A DNA stretch of 64,000 bases from NCBI GenBank assembly GCA_963803875.1, contig CAWDOA010000008.1, forward strand, positions 310,001-374,000. The letters run 5' to 3'. Positions within the stretch are counted from its first letter, which is position 1; each line of letters starts with the position of its first letter. Both the position numbers and the translations under genes were made by a program. Shown piece after piece: positions 8,001 through 16,948 of this stretch. The notes beneath the pieces are model-generated. The model had not been told where the DNA came from, ran no database searches, and saw only the letters and a list, made by a program, of their open reading frames with translations. The stretch comes from JABDIY01 sp963803875. GTDB lineage: Bacteria; Actinomycetota; Acidimicrobiia; Acidimicrobiales; SZUA-35.

Positions 8001-10492
8001 ACAACGTTGAAGGAGAATCCGGTGTCGAGATCGAGTCTTGGTGTAGCAGCGTCCACTCGAAAGACGTGTTCGGAGGTCACCAGAGTCGTGGCGGTGTCGG
8101 ATCCGGTACCGGTTCGCCCTGCGACAACCGGCCCATCGGCCGCAGTGAACTCGACCCCTCCTGATCCAAGTGCCCGAAGCGAACCAGCGGGCCCGAAGGT
8201 CTGATCGGCCCACACATCGGTAGCGACGAAACCTGTGTTCAACGCCGGTGGAGCGATCGTCCTCGAGTCGACCGTGACCCAGAAGCTACCGATGATCGCG
8301 TTGGCAAAAGACCACCGGCCGGTCGCATCGGTGCTCAACGTTGCAAGGAGTGGATCACCGGCTGCCGGGGTTTCGATCCCTGGTGAGTCCGAGGCAAGAT
8401 CGCGGTAGATCCGGACGGTTGCGCCGGCGATCGGTATCGCATCGCTCATGTTCGCATCGCCGTTCACGTCGTTCAGAACCCGTCCGCTTATCAACTGAAG
8501 GCCACTGTTCTGAGAGAACTCGCTGGTGGCCGCCAGTGCCGAGTCGGTTGCCGTCGCGGTGATCTCGGTGACGCCGGCGCTGGGGATGTTGATCGTGAAG
8601 TCACCGGCACCGTCTGCGGTTCCGCTGGCGAGGAAGACGATCCCTTCACCATGGGGAAGTGGTACGGCCGCCTCGGTTTCTCCCGAGCCCGCCTGGGCGC
8701 TGAAGATCTCCACGACGCACCCGGCGCAGCTTGTTCCCGACACATCCACAGTCCCGGGCGGACCGGGCGCGACGGTGGTCAGAACCGGAAAGTCGAGAAA
8801 GGCATTGCCGGCGTCGGCGGTGAGGGCCCCGTCGTTGAGCGTGATCCCGTCGCCGTTGATGAAGTTGTCCGTCGTGGCGATGTAGTTGTCGATTGCCAAC
8901 CCGACATTGTCGATGAAATGGTTTCGGGAAATGACTGCTCGCCCTGCGACGCGTCCTTGGGCGGTGTTCTGACCGGCGATAGTGATCCCCGGGCCGTTGT
9001 TGTTCTGGAAGACGTTTCTACGGATCGTGCCAGTCAGGTCACCGATACGAACTCCACCGCTCTGACCGGAAGAGTCTCCGCAGTTGATGAACGTGTTGTC
9101 CTCGATGAGGACACCCGTTTGGAACGCGTCGACGCAATAGTCGTTGGCCCCAAAGAACCGGTTACCACTGACGACCATGCCCGGCGATGAGACGAGAGCG
9201 TTGAAACCATCCGAGACGGCTCCCCCCAGTTCGGTCCCGGTTATCGTGGCCGACGGGCTGTTGTTGACCGTGATCAAGACACTGGCCGACTCGGTCAGAT
9301 AGCTATCGCGAATGACCAGATCGGGCGCGAAGTTCGTGGTGATCAGAGATGACGCATGAACGGCCTTCGGGGTCACGGTGCCCGGATCCACCGTACCGAT
9401 GATGACTCGATCGAAAACCACATCGGAGATCGCTCCCCCGCTCACACCGTTGACCCGCAGTGGTGTGGTGGTGAAACCGCCACCGAGGTGAACGTTGCGC
9501 ACCCCGCTTCGAACCGGGATAAGGCTCCCAGAAGCTTGAAGTTGGATGGGGTGACCGGTCACCTGCAATTCGGGCCGCTCCAGGTTTGGCAGAGTCGCCC
9601 CGGCCGTGCCAACAGCAGATCCGGCGTTCGCCGAAAGCAATCCCGGGTTGGAATCAACTGTCGAGCCGTCGGGTGCGTAGGCGGTTCCGTCGATGATCGT
9701 GTCGGCGTCGGAGACGATGATCGCTGAGGTGCCACCGACCTGCCACCACGACGCCGCTACCGCGGTGCCGTTGGTACCGACCATGGGCACGAACCGCATC
9801 GTGTTTGGCCCCACAACCGCGTTGGCGTTGTTCACAAACTGACGCAGAGATCCCTGTACAACGCCGCCGTCGGCATTGGTCACGACGTTGAAACTGAACC
9901 CGAAATCGGCTACCGGAGACCCGGCATCGATCAGCGCAAGGTGATCCGCCACCAGAATATCGCTTGCATCGATGTCGCTGTTCAGCGGGTCGACACCTCC
10001 ATAGACCGGTCCCGGCGCCGTGGTCAGGGGCGATGCCATGTCAACCAGAGAGCCGGTCGGCCCGAAGGTCTGTTCGGCGACCGCCGAACCAACCCCGGTG
10101 GTCCCACCCGGCGGCGTGATGTCGGTCGAATCGACGCTCACCCAATAGGACCGTGTCGGGTCGAGTCCGGTGGCGACAGCCGTACCTGTCGGATCGGTGA
10201 TCAGAGTGGTGACGAAGGTGTCGGTCGCGTCCGGTAGATTCGGGTTCGATCCGTTGTCTTCCCAAACATGGACATCAACACCGGGAGCCACGGGGTGGTC
10301 AACATCCCCGATCGTCGAATCGAGACCATCTCCGGCCAGATCAACAAAGACCCGAACTTCAACCTCATCCGGTCCTCCTGCGGACACAAAGAGGGCCCCA
10401 GCAAAGATCGAAGACAGAAGCGCGAGCAATCCACCGATGAAAACGACAGGAAACCGCCATCCCTGCAAACCGCTGCGCAATCGCCCGGCCAT
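5087..10492 (-). CDS. giant cell-surface beta-helix / Ig-like protein with transmembrane anchor
   Basis: A protein of 1801 residues not recognised as a named family. In order: an N-terminal hydrophobic export segment (about 13-37); a SdrD-B-like domain (EVRVFVDLAGDG, about 44-190); a right-handed beta-helix region (about 200-620) rich in short I/V-N-N-x-F turns such as GNRFFGAND and RRNVFQNNNG; a second SdrD-B-like domain (SGRVLNDVNGDANMSD, about 670); a second beta-helix (about 830-1210); three cadherin/Ig-like domains (each starting PPVxxxP, about 1315-1590) with SGSDPDD-type motifs; a Ser/Thr stalk (about 1584-1650); a transmembrane helix (about 1692-1716); and a cytoplasmic tail of about 85 residues with an SH3-like GQRVKVESPVGPVWV. 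The kinase-like gene lies three bases upstream in the same operon. An adhesin or surface-sensing role is an inference. Confidence 0.85.
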   Translation of the reverse strand: MAGRLRSGLQGWRFPVVFIGGLLALLSSIFAGALFVSAGGPDEVEVRVFVDLAGDGLDSTIGDVDHPVAPGVDVHVWEDNGSNPNLPDATDTFVTTLITDPTGTAVATGLDPTRSYWVSVDSTDITPPGGTTGVGSAVAEQTFGPTGSLVDMASPLTTAPGPVYGGVDPLNSDIDASDILVADHLALIDAGSPVADFGFSFNVVTNADGGVVQGSLRQFVNNANAVVGPNTMRFVPMVGTNGTAVAASWWQVGGTSAIIVSDADTIIDGTAYAPDGSTVDSNPGLLSANAGSAVGTAGATLPNLERPELQVTGHPIQLQASGSLIPVRSGVRNVHLGGGFTTTPLRVNGVSGGAISDVVFDRVIIGTVDPGTVTPKAVHASSLITTNFAPDLVIRDSYLTESASVLITVNNSPSATITGTELGGAVSDGFNALVSSPGMVVSGNRFFGANDYCVDAFQTGVLIEDNTFINCGDSSGQSGGVRIGDLTGTIRRNVFQNNNGPGITIAGQNTAQGRVAGRAVISRNHFIDNVGLAIDNYIATTDNFINGDGITLNDGALTADAGNAFLDFPVLTTVAPGPPGTVDVSGTSCAGCVVEIFSAQAGSGETEAAVPLPHGEGIVFLASGTADGAGDFTINIPSAGVTEITATATDSALAATSEFSQNSGLQLISGRVLNDVNGDANMSDAIPIAGATVRIYRDLASDSPGIETPAAGDPLLATLSTDATGRWSFANAIIGSFWVTVDSRTIAPPALNTGFVATDVWADQTFGPAGSLRALGSGGVEFTAADGPVVAGRTGTGSDTATTLVTSEHVFRVDAATPRLDLDTGFSFNVVTNLEGGDNTDLAPEGNRTVQGTMRQFIQNANAVAGPNTMRFAPAVPTNAAGGGHTWWQMILTAGLPSITDSDTTVNGDARQWNSPVNGIDGTATAVRPDVAVGANSQMTGTVDLPELLLWGNRATEPAMDGIRVHAPRAVVEDVAMLGFDDGIEVGVDGADTTSSATISTTALGVDIATQGDPGTSNRLNRAVHVRGGQQATIGRNVIGFTKESAVMVASDQPGFLIERNQILQAGMESAPATSDGVTVAGGGAGTISLNHISGSRAGGIDLPQTANSVTIADNTVDGFGSGGSEQFGIRVYGTGSVVQDNVILNGVGSAVAIVGENAVPSIGRPGSQITVTGNTYGPIAAGINPAATIDLIGPTIPDIPDGPTANDGSDGCGLTPGYGNQGLDVPVIAVEVIGSSWHLTGTGCPDSSIELYAGNSGTGLATTRILQTSVQPDGSIDTTFPALAETHVTAAQTNVPGSTSEFGPVIAVTGALPPVLTNPGPQSATESAPFSLSPVGSDPDSSPVSWAASGMPTGMTIDPSTGELAWTPGETDGGSSFSITLDLTGGGVTVSETFSLSVIEGDQPPIVAPIPDGSTTVGSPVSQPVSGSDPDDPAVPLTWSLQGTVPAGMTIDPSSGTITYTPAAAGSSTVQVVATQPNLISGSNTWTVTATAVATNSPPVVSAVSDRTVLIDDRIEIPISATDPDGPLSHVVLVGPPGMIVDPGGLVIWDNAGPVGTQNVTIRVSDSGSPSMSTDVSFVVQVTLPTTTSPPVTGGGTTTTVPSSTSRPSTSTSTSTPSTSTSTSTPSTTAPIVPTTVDPTTQPPTRLSLPVDEPSMNVVVPELGPPSDGPGQPTLSLSSGIGGLLRAPGSFQIPPTTIGLAGAWIFVLGVPLVLWERKRAVNVVVGVDAGETLPVYATRNSTYPFAYLRADASMLWSRYRFMGLGEGQRVKVESPVGPVWVDRRHMRPLHQAITEREEAP
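5560..5745 (-). repeat. Ser/Thr-rich low-complexity stalk coding repeat
   Basis: Within the giant surface-protein gene, the codons for the stalk just before the membrane anchor form an imperfect repeat. The unit STSTSTPST is read twice, flanked by TTTT and TSPPV runs. On the plus strand this appears as repeated gtagacgtgga/gtagacgtaga blocks around 5620-5665. Such stalks hold an outer domain away from the membrane and are common O-glycosylation sites. Length variation between strains is likely here. Confidence 0.75.
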
Positions 10493-10495
10493 CGT

Positions 10496-11879
10496 CTACC
10501 TCGAGGCGCTGAGTTTGGTTGCAGCGGACTTGCGGATCTTGGCCACTGGAAGCCGGAGCGTGCACCGGGTGTTCGATCCGATGTTGTCGCACCAGAAGCT
10601 TCCACCGAGGGCAGGAGCGATCATCCGGCCCAGGATCAGCACGAGGGACGTATCGGCATCGAGTCGGCGGGCGAGGTGCTCGTCGGTGGCGTCGACCAGG
10701 TTCGGCGAATTCAGAATCGCGCCGACGGCATCCTGATCCAACTGGCGGCCGTTGTCGGTGAGAGCGATCCACACGCCATCAGCGTCCACCCCTCCACTGA
10801 TCAGAACTCGTTCGGCTCCCCGATTGGCTGCATTGCGCACGATGTCGTTGCAGAGCAGGAGAATGGCAGCTCGATCAGCCCACATCACATCGCTGCCATC
10901 GCCGGCAACACTCACCAGGTTCGGCCAGGTGGCCTGCACCTGATTGCGAACATCGGCAACCGTCAACGATTCGAAGGTGTAGCCATGACCGATTGCCGTC
11001 GCACCAACGAGAAAGTCGAGATCGTGTAGTCGTGAGCGCAGATTCCTCGCAAGAGATGAGACCGGCATCTGATCGGCCTCGACCTCGATCAACTCGGTTG
11101 CGGTGTGGATGAGGTCGCTTCTCCAGTCAGTACCGGCTCGTGTCTCACTGAGCAGCCTGGCCAGCTCGATCGTCTCGCGTTGGCGTCTGGTGATCTGGCG
11201 ATAGACGAACATTGCAACCGTGGGAACGAAGAACGCGATGATGAACGTCGCCAGCGCTCCCAATTGACCGAGTGTCTCATCTGCCTCGGTGAGGGAGTCG
11301 ACAAGCACTTCTCGTTGACTGATCAGGGCGGCGATCACGGATCGGTATTCGGCGTCCATCTGCCCGACGAGTAGGGCGATCGGGCTTCACCGAGATCCTC
11401 GCTCGAACCTGAATCCAGGAGCGTTGCGACCCTGAGTGCGCTTTCCTCGAAATCGGGTATGACCGAGCTGTCACCGACTTCCGCTACGCAGAAGGTGGTT
11501 GCTCTCATGTCGAGCATCGAACGTTGAGCGTCGGCGACGCCGCATCGATGATTTGGCTCGAGTCGGTGTTCTGACTCAGGTCCAGCTGCGCGAAGTTCAT
11601 GGCCGACCCGAGCTGGGACCGGACCGTAATTGCAGAACGTAGGATCTCGTCGCAAGCGTGCAATTGGTTTGACTTCGTCGCAACGACCCGAGATTCAGCA
11701 GCGACGGAGAATGCAGACGCAACGAGGACGAACAGAGCGAAACCGACGGCGAGTGCTACGAGCAGGGCACTGCGGCCGCGTATCCGGGGTCGCGCAAGGT
11801 CACTGAGGGTCAGGTCGGAAGACATTCCGGTCACGTCGGCGCGTAGAGACGGCCTCTCCACTTCTGCGTGCTCGCTCAT
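10496..11879 (-). CDS. membrane histidine-kinase-like sensor protein, broken by two frameshifts
   Basis: Three frames read as one protein of about 461 residues after two one-base repairs, near 11520 (AA run) and 11382 (GGG run). Piece one starts at MSEHAEVERP, has a transmembrane helix at about residues 38-58 and an extracytoplasmic domain ending LDLSQNTDSSQ. Piece two reads DMRATTFCVAEVGDSS. Piece three has a second helix (ALATFIIAFFVPTVAMFVY) and a HATPase domain with an N-box (LLCNDIVRNAANRG), a short D-box (IALTDNGRQL) and a G2-like segment. No standard HExxTP-type phosphoacceptor motif is visible in the dimerisation region. The largest intact piece is 10496-11359. It sits directly upstream of the giant surface protein and is divergent from the diguanylate cyclase. 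Assembly error is more likely than decay, since both repairs are in base runs. Confidence 0.72.
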
Positions 11880-11910
11880 CCCCTGTCTCGTCGGCTTCGG
11901 ACCGGGGGAT

Positions 11911-13619
11911 ATGAGAGAACTGAGCACAAAGGAGAAGTTGAAGGAAACGTTCAACCGCTCGTGGGTCTCGCCGACAGGTTTCCTTGATGAACGGCGAACT
12001 CGCCCTGCACGGGGATACATTCCTCCGCGGTTGCAGTACTGGAACGCGCTCTGGACCCTGTTCGCCTCCTTACGCTCTTCTTCCTGATCGCACTGCTCAC
12101 AACTCGCTTCGGAGCCGGCGATCAGACGGTTGGCAACGATGTTCGCTACGGGTTGGTGACCATCTCGGTCATCTACATCATCGCGATCGTGTTCCGCCTA
12201 CGTGGCGGCGACAACTCGATGGTCGACCGCATCCTGCATCCTCTTGTCCGAGTGGTTCTCGACACCCTCGTTGCTCTCATGGTCCTCCTCCTGGTGGACA
12301 CCGCGGCCGGTCCGCTCGCTTGGCTGGTGCTCGCCATGCCGATGTTGACCGCCAACATCCACTACGGCTCGTTCGCTGCGGTCACCGCGTGGCTCGCCAT
12401 GTCCTTGGCATACCTGGGCCTTTCGATCATCTCCGCCGAGTCGGAGGGAGCGGCCAACGACGCCCTCGGCGCAGGAATCCAGCAACTGTTTGCCCTCTTG
12501 ATCATCGCCTCTGGCGTCGGAGTCGTGATCAAGAGTGTTCGAGACCGGGTGGAGGGTACCGATTCGGCGCTCCGGGACGCCCGCAGCCGAAGCCGCCAGC
12601 TGAGCGGCATCGCCAACTCAGCGCAGGCGATGGCTCACATCGATGATCCCCTGGCTGTCCTCGGCCACGCAGTCGCCCAGTTGCCGACGTTCGGATTCAC
12701 CGATGCCGAGATCATCGAACGATTCGGTCCGCGGGACTACCGTGTGGTCGCAGCTGTTCATATCGGTGATCGACAGATGCCGGCCCCCGAGTCACTAACC
12801 GACAAGGCGATCGAAACCGGATCGCTGGTACGGGTCAAGTTGGGAGAGTCCTTGGTCATCGACCAGGTTCTGCACCTCCACGACTACCAGTCCGCAGTTG
12901 CGATCACGGTTCACGAAGACGAAACACGATCCTTGGTGATGCGAGGCTGGCTCCAAAGCTCTCGCGATCCACTTCAGAGCAACGACATCCGTTCCTTCGA
13001 GTTGTACGCCACTCAGGTGACAACCGCATACGGCAACGCCCTCGAGGTTCAACGGCTTGAGAAGCGGTCCAAGGAACTTGCGTGGGAAGCCGACCACGAC
13101 TCGCTGACAGGCCTCGCCAATCGTGCCCAACTGGTGCGGATCCTTCACGAGCGCCTGAGCCACACCGACGGGGTCGGACAGGCGCCGGTATCGCTGTTGT
13201 TCCTCGATCTCGATGGCTTCAAGTCGGCCAACGACACCCACGGTCACCTGGTAGGCGACCAGGTGCTGATCGAGATTGGGCGTCGCCTCACGAGGATCGT
13301 TGAACGGCCGCATGTGTTGGGTCGTCTGGGCGGGGATGAGTTCCTCATCATCGCCGACACATCCACGGCGATTGATATTGCCGATTTCGCCTATCGGGTG
13401 GTTGGAGCAATCGCACAGCCGCTACGTATCGGAGAGGCGGTCATCAACCTCGGAAGCAGCGTGGGCGTAGCCGGTGCGGAGCCCGGCACCACGGCCGATG
13501 AGATTCTTCAGCAGGCGGATCAGGCTATGTACTCCGCCAAGCAGAGTGGCGGCAACCGTGTTGCTCACCATCGTCGGATACCGGAGGCCTGGGCCCTCAC
13601 ATCGGCGCCAAGACCCTGA
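11911..13619 (+). CDS. membrane diguanylate cyclase (GGDEF), one frameshift near 12038
   Basis: After one base is added near 12038 (tactgg read as tacctgg) this is one protein of about 569 residues. The start ATG at 11911 follows a GGGGGA Shine-Dalgarno-like run and gives MRELSTKEKLKETFNRSW. Six or seven hydrophobic helices occupy about residues 50-215. A short coiled segment and a GAF-like domain (about 230-385) follow, then a GGDEF domain with HDSLTGLANR, DLDGFKSANDTHGH and the active motif LGRLGGDEFLI. The usual inhibitory RxxD site just upstream reads RPHV, so product inhibition is probably absent. It should make cyclic di-GMP at the membrane. The intact frame alone runs from about 12153. 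The gene is 31 bases from the divergent kinase-like gene, suggesting shared control. Confidence 0.85.
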
Positions 13620-13627
13620 CGGCTTCG

Positions 13628-14185
13628 TCAGTTGTCGGAGGGGTCCACCGGAAGGTGGGCAAACCACCGAAGCTCGCCACCGTTGCGTTGTAACACTTCG
13701 GCCCACAGCGATTCGGGCCGATCTGTGAAGACATCGGACACGTGACCCGGAACCACCCACCACGCGTCATTCGCAATCTCGGCTTCGAGTTGGCCTGCTC
13801 CCCAGCCGGCATATCCGGCGAAGATCCGCACGTCGATCAAGCCCTCAGCCCGAGCCAGTGCGGGCTGTTGATCCAGATCGACGCTCGTAAGACCGGCGGG
13901 TAGATCGAAGTGCGCCTCGGCCTCAACGTCGGGTCGGCGACGACCGAGAGCGATAATGGCATTTGTTTGAACCGGACCGCCAAGGAACAGTCGGCTCGGC
14001 GGTGAGGAAAGATCACTCCAATCGGGGAACGCGTCGCTGACCACGAGCTCGGATGGGCGATTGAGCATGATGCCGACGGCACCGTCGTCCCCATGCTCGA
14101 GAAGGAACGTGAGGGTCCCATCGAAGTTCGGATCGTTCGTGTCCGGACGTGACACAAGAAGATCGCCTGCGTAAGAACGCCCCAT
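13628..14185 (-). CDS. YqgE/AlgH family protein
   Basis: Cytoplasmic protein of 185 residues of the UPF0301 (YqgE/AlgH, DUF179) family. Typical signatures are GRSYAGDLLVSRPDTNDPNFDGTL at the N-terminus, GAVGIMLNRPSEL, RLFLGGPVQTN and IFAGYAGWGAGQLEAEI. Its length matches the family. The biochemical role is not established; AlgH was first linked to alginate regulation in Pseudomonas. The gene converges on the diguanylate cyclase with an eight-base gap and follows map by about 40 bases on the same strand. Confidence 0.93.
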   Translation of the reverse strand: MGRSYAGDLLVSRPDTNDPNFDGTLTFLLEHGDDGAVGIMLNRPSELVVSDAFPDWSDLSSPPSRLFLGGPVQTNAIIALGRRRPDVEAEAHFDLPAGLTSVDLDQQPALARAEGLIDVRIFAGYAGWGAGQLEAEIANDAWWVVPGHVSDVFTDRPESLWAEVLQRNGGELRWFAHLPVDPSDN

Positions 14186-14225
14186 GATTTGATTCTATTG
14201 GCCAAGCGGGCCGCAGCGGGTAGAG

Positions 14226-15200
14226 CTACAGAGTCCAGTAGGGGTGATTGCTCGTGTCCGTGGGAGTGGTGAGGATTTCGTTCCCGTCGTCGGTGATGAG
14301 AATGGTGTGTTCGAACTGGGCCGTGCGGCCACCGTCGATCGTGACCGCAGTCCAGGCGTCATTCCACATCCGCCCCTTCCACGATCCGACCGTGATCATG
14401 GGCTCGATGGTGAACGTCATGCCCGGTTCGATGACCATGTTGAGATCGGGGTGGAAGTAATGGCAGATCTGAAGATCGGTGTGAAACTGCTCGCCGATGC
14501 CGTGTCCGACGAAGTCTCGGACGACGCCGAAGCCGTTGGCTTCGGCGTGGGTCTGGATCGCTCGACCGATGTCGTTGATCCGATTGCCCGGTCGGGCCGC
14601 GGCGATACCTCGTTCGGTGCACTCCTTGGTCACCCGCACAAGCCGCTTCGACAGAGCATCGACCTCCCCCACGAAGAACGTCGCGTTCGTGTCGCCGTGG
14701 ACACCTTCTTTGAAGAGCGTGACATCGAGGTTGAGGATGTCGCCGTCCTCGAGAGGCCGGCTGTCGGGTATGCCGTGACAAATCACTTCGTTGACCGATG
14801 AGCACACTGACTTGGGGAATGGCTCTTTCGACCCCGGGTAGAGCAGCGGGCTCGGGTAGGCACCACGCTCGATGGCTGCGGTGTGGCACGCTTGGTCGAT
14901 CTCATCGGTGGTGACACCCGGCTTCACGAGCGTGCCGAGGTACACGAGGGTGTCAGCGGCCTCCCGACCGGTCCGCCGCATCCGTTCGATCACGTCGGCG
15001 CTCTTCACGTGAGGTTCATCCCAGCGCTCGTAGTAATTCGATCCATCGGCCCACGGTGGCTTCACAATAGAATCCGGAACGGGCCGCAACGTTGCCGTTG
15101 CGTATGGCCGAATAGGCTCTGAACTGCGCTTATGGCAGCGCTTGTACTTCTTCCCGCTGCCGCACCAGCAGGTCTCATTCGCCTTGGGAAGAACACGCAT
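14226..15200 (-). CDS. map: methionine aminopeptidase with N-terminal SEC-C zinc motif
   Basis: Removes the initiator methionine from nascent proteins. The N-terminus is a SEC-C-type zinc motif (ETCWCGSGKKYKRCHKR, residues 9-25), known to aid ribosome or protein binding in SecA and some MetAPs. The M24 catalytic domain follows from about residue 65. Metal ligands are visible in LNLDVTLFKEGVHGDTNATF (two Asp), VGHGIGEQFHTD (His), FTIEPM (Glu) and AQFEHTILIT (Glu). The total of 324 residues fits the extended actinobacterial class. The SEC-C residues start at the ATG, so this start is well supported. Confidence 0.95.
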   Translation of the reverse strand: MRVLPKANETCWCGSGKKYKRCHKRSSEPIRPYATATLRPVPDSIVKPPWADGSNYYERWDEPHVKSADVIERMRRTGREAADTLVYLGTLVKPGVTTDEIDQACHTAAIERGAYPSPLLYPGSKEPFPKSVCSSVNEVICHGIPDSRPLEDGDILNLDVTLFKEGVHGDTNATFFVGEVDALSKRLVRVTKECTERGIAAARPGNRINDIGRAIQTHAEANGFGVVRDFVGHGIGEQFHTDLQICHYFHPDLNMVIEPGMTFTIEPMITVGSWKGRMWNDAWTAVTIDGGRTAQFEHTILITDDGNEILTTPTDTSNHPYWTL

Positions 15201-15282
15201 ACTCCCCTATTCTACCCGGGGTGTAGTGATGGCCGCCCACTCGCACGGGTTGCTCCGAGACAAAGCAGCCTCCAAATTCGCC

Positions 15283-16017
15283 CTAGTAGAAGCCCAACAT
15301 GCGGCCTGCGAGAATCACTACCGAAACGACGAGCACGGGCTTGATGACCCGCTCACCTCCGCTGACCGCACTGTTGGCACCGATGTACCCGCCCGTCATC
15401 GTGCCGGCGCTGAGTACGAGTGCGGGCACCCATCGCACCTGATCGTTGGCGAGAAAGATCGGAACGGCGATCAGTGAAACGCCAATGATCACGTAGTTCT
15501 TGATCGCATTGCCGGCCACGAGGTCATGTCCAGCCCTATTCAGGATGAGGAGCAGGATCAGGCCAACACCCGCCTGGATCGCACCGGCATAAACGCCGAC
15601 CAGGAAGAAGACAGCAATACTCACCGGAAGCGGCCATGCAGTGGGGGTCCGGTCTGGTTTGGGCGGGCGCAGCGACAGGATCAAAAGGGGGATCATCACG
15701 ACTCCGAAGATGCGCTTGAACCACAGGTCTTCGATGTTTGCGATGACGAGTGCCCCTACTGTGCCGCCCACCATCGCCGGTCCTAGCACCGGCAGGGTCT
15801 TTCGCCAGTCGAGGTAGCCACCACGGGCATAACCGACCCCGGTGGAGATGGTTGCAAAGAGCACCGATACACGGTTCGTGCCGTTGGCGATCAGACCCTC
15901 GACCCCCGCCAGACCCAGAAGCGGCACCGTCAACAGCGAACCGCCTCCGGCCAGAGCGTTCACGAAACCGGCGAACAGGCCACCGATGAAAATGATGAGG
16001 GCGCTCCCGAGTGACAT
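15283..16017 (-). CDS. TauE/SafE family sulfite exporter-like permease
   Basis: Integral membrane protein of 244 residues with about eight hydrophobic helices. The family hallmark GGLFAGFVNALAGGGSLLTVP stands near the N-terminus and is echoed in the second half by VGVYAGAIQAGVGLILLL. TauE/SafE proteins export small organic or sulfur anions such as sulfite or sulfoacetate; the substrate here is unknown. I use the ATG at 16017 (MSLGSALIIF) rather than the TTG eleven codons upstream because it leads directly into helix one. The gene is divergent from the following membrane protein gene. Confidence 0.92.
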   Translation of the reverse strand: MSLGSALIIFIGGLFAGFVNALAGGGSLLTVPLLGLAGVEGLIANGTNRVSVLFATISTGVGYARGGYLDWRKTLPVLGPAMVGGTVGALVIANIEDLWFKRIFGVVMIPLLILSLRPPKPDRTPTAWPLPVSIAVFFLVGVYAGAIQAGVGLILLLILNRAGHDLVAGNAIKNYVIIGVSLIAVPIFLANDQVRWVPALVLSAGTMTGGYIGANSAVSGGERVIKPVLVVSVVILAGRMLGFY

Positions 16018-16080
16018 CGTGGTGCCGACGGTACTGGTATGCGCCCCCAACTGTGGATCCTGCCATGGGAGACTCTGTAG

Positions 16081-16923
16081 ATGCGTCGCAGCCTGTCCGC
16101 CCTCATCCTCGGGCTGTCTCTGGTTCTTGCATCGATGGCGTGGGCGGGGGTTGCTCTCACGAGGACAGCCCTCGACCCGGGCCGCTCTGAGGAGCTCGCT
16201 GATCAGGTGTTCGAAAACGATCGGCTACGGGGTGCACTTGTTTCAGTTCTGGCCGACCGGCTCGAGGCACTCCTGCCCGAAGGAGTTGCCCTACCGCGCC
16301 AGCTGCTGGAAGAACTGGCCGATCGGACCCTGGATGACCCTGCGGTTCAATTGCTGGTGCGGGACGGTTTGGTGGAGGTCCACCAGAAGGCCCTGAGGGG
16401 CGACGAGACCGACACCACACTGCATGCCACGGCGGTCGGAACCGCCGCGCGGAATGTGTTGGTAGCCGAACGCCCGGAGTTGGATTCGGTCGTGCCCGAT
16501 GCTCCGGCCATGCGGGTGCAGCTTCCCACAGCCGGGTTGTCGGTGTTGGGCGAAACCCGCGATGCGGTGGAATCGGCCAGCATCGTCGCTGCTGTTCTGT
16601 CCGGGATGGGAGCGTTGCTGGCGCTTCTGGTCACACGGGACCGCCCGACGACGCTTCGTCGCCTTTCCACCTGGTCGTTCGGAACGGCGGGTGGGTGGTT
16701 GATGCTGGCTGTTGGAGTTCCCCGTTTGATCGCGGCATTGGCGCCCAACCAAGGTGTCGTGGCCGGGGCGATCGCTACTGTTCTGTTCGGCGCCGTGGTG
16801 AAACCGGCTGCTTTGCTCGCGATCGGCGGCGTTGTGATCTGGCTGGTCAGCGTGCTGTGGGGAGCGAGTGGTCGCCGGCGGGGAGCTCGTCTGGTCGGCC
16901 GGCCAACACTGCTCGGCTCGTGA
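16081..16923 (+). CDS. uncharacterised membrane protein
   Basis: Protein of 280 residues that I do not recognise. It has an N-terminal hydrophobic segment (residues 5-26) that may be a signal or anchor. An extracytoplasmic alpha-helical region of about 130 residues follows, rich in Leu, Glu and Arg (ENDRLRGALVSVLADRLEALL). Four helices then follow between about 165 and 265, separated by short basic loops (TRDRPTTLRR), and a basic C-terminal tail. A long outer domain followed by a bundle of helices is seen in many actinobacterial hypothetical proteins. It is divergent from the TauE/SafE gene and convergent with crcB. Confidence 0.7.
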   Translation: MRRSLSALILGLSLVLASMAWAGVALTRTALDPGRSEELADQVFENDRLRGALVSVLADRLEALLPEGVALPRQLLEELADRTLDDPAVQLLVRDGLVEVHQKALRGDETDTTLHATAVGTAARNVLVAERPELDSVVPDAPAMRVQLPTAGLSVLGETRDAVESASIVAAVLSGMGALLALLVTRDRPTTLRRLSTWSFGTAGGWLMLAVGVPRLIAALAPNQGVVAGAIATVLFGAVVKPAALLAIGGVVIWLVSVLWGASGRRRGARLVGRPTLLGS

Positions 16924-16948
16924 ACACCGACCGCACGGTTCGACCGCG

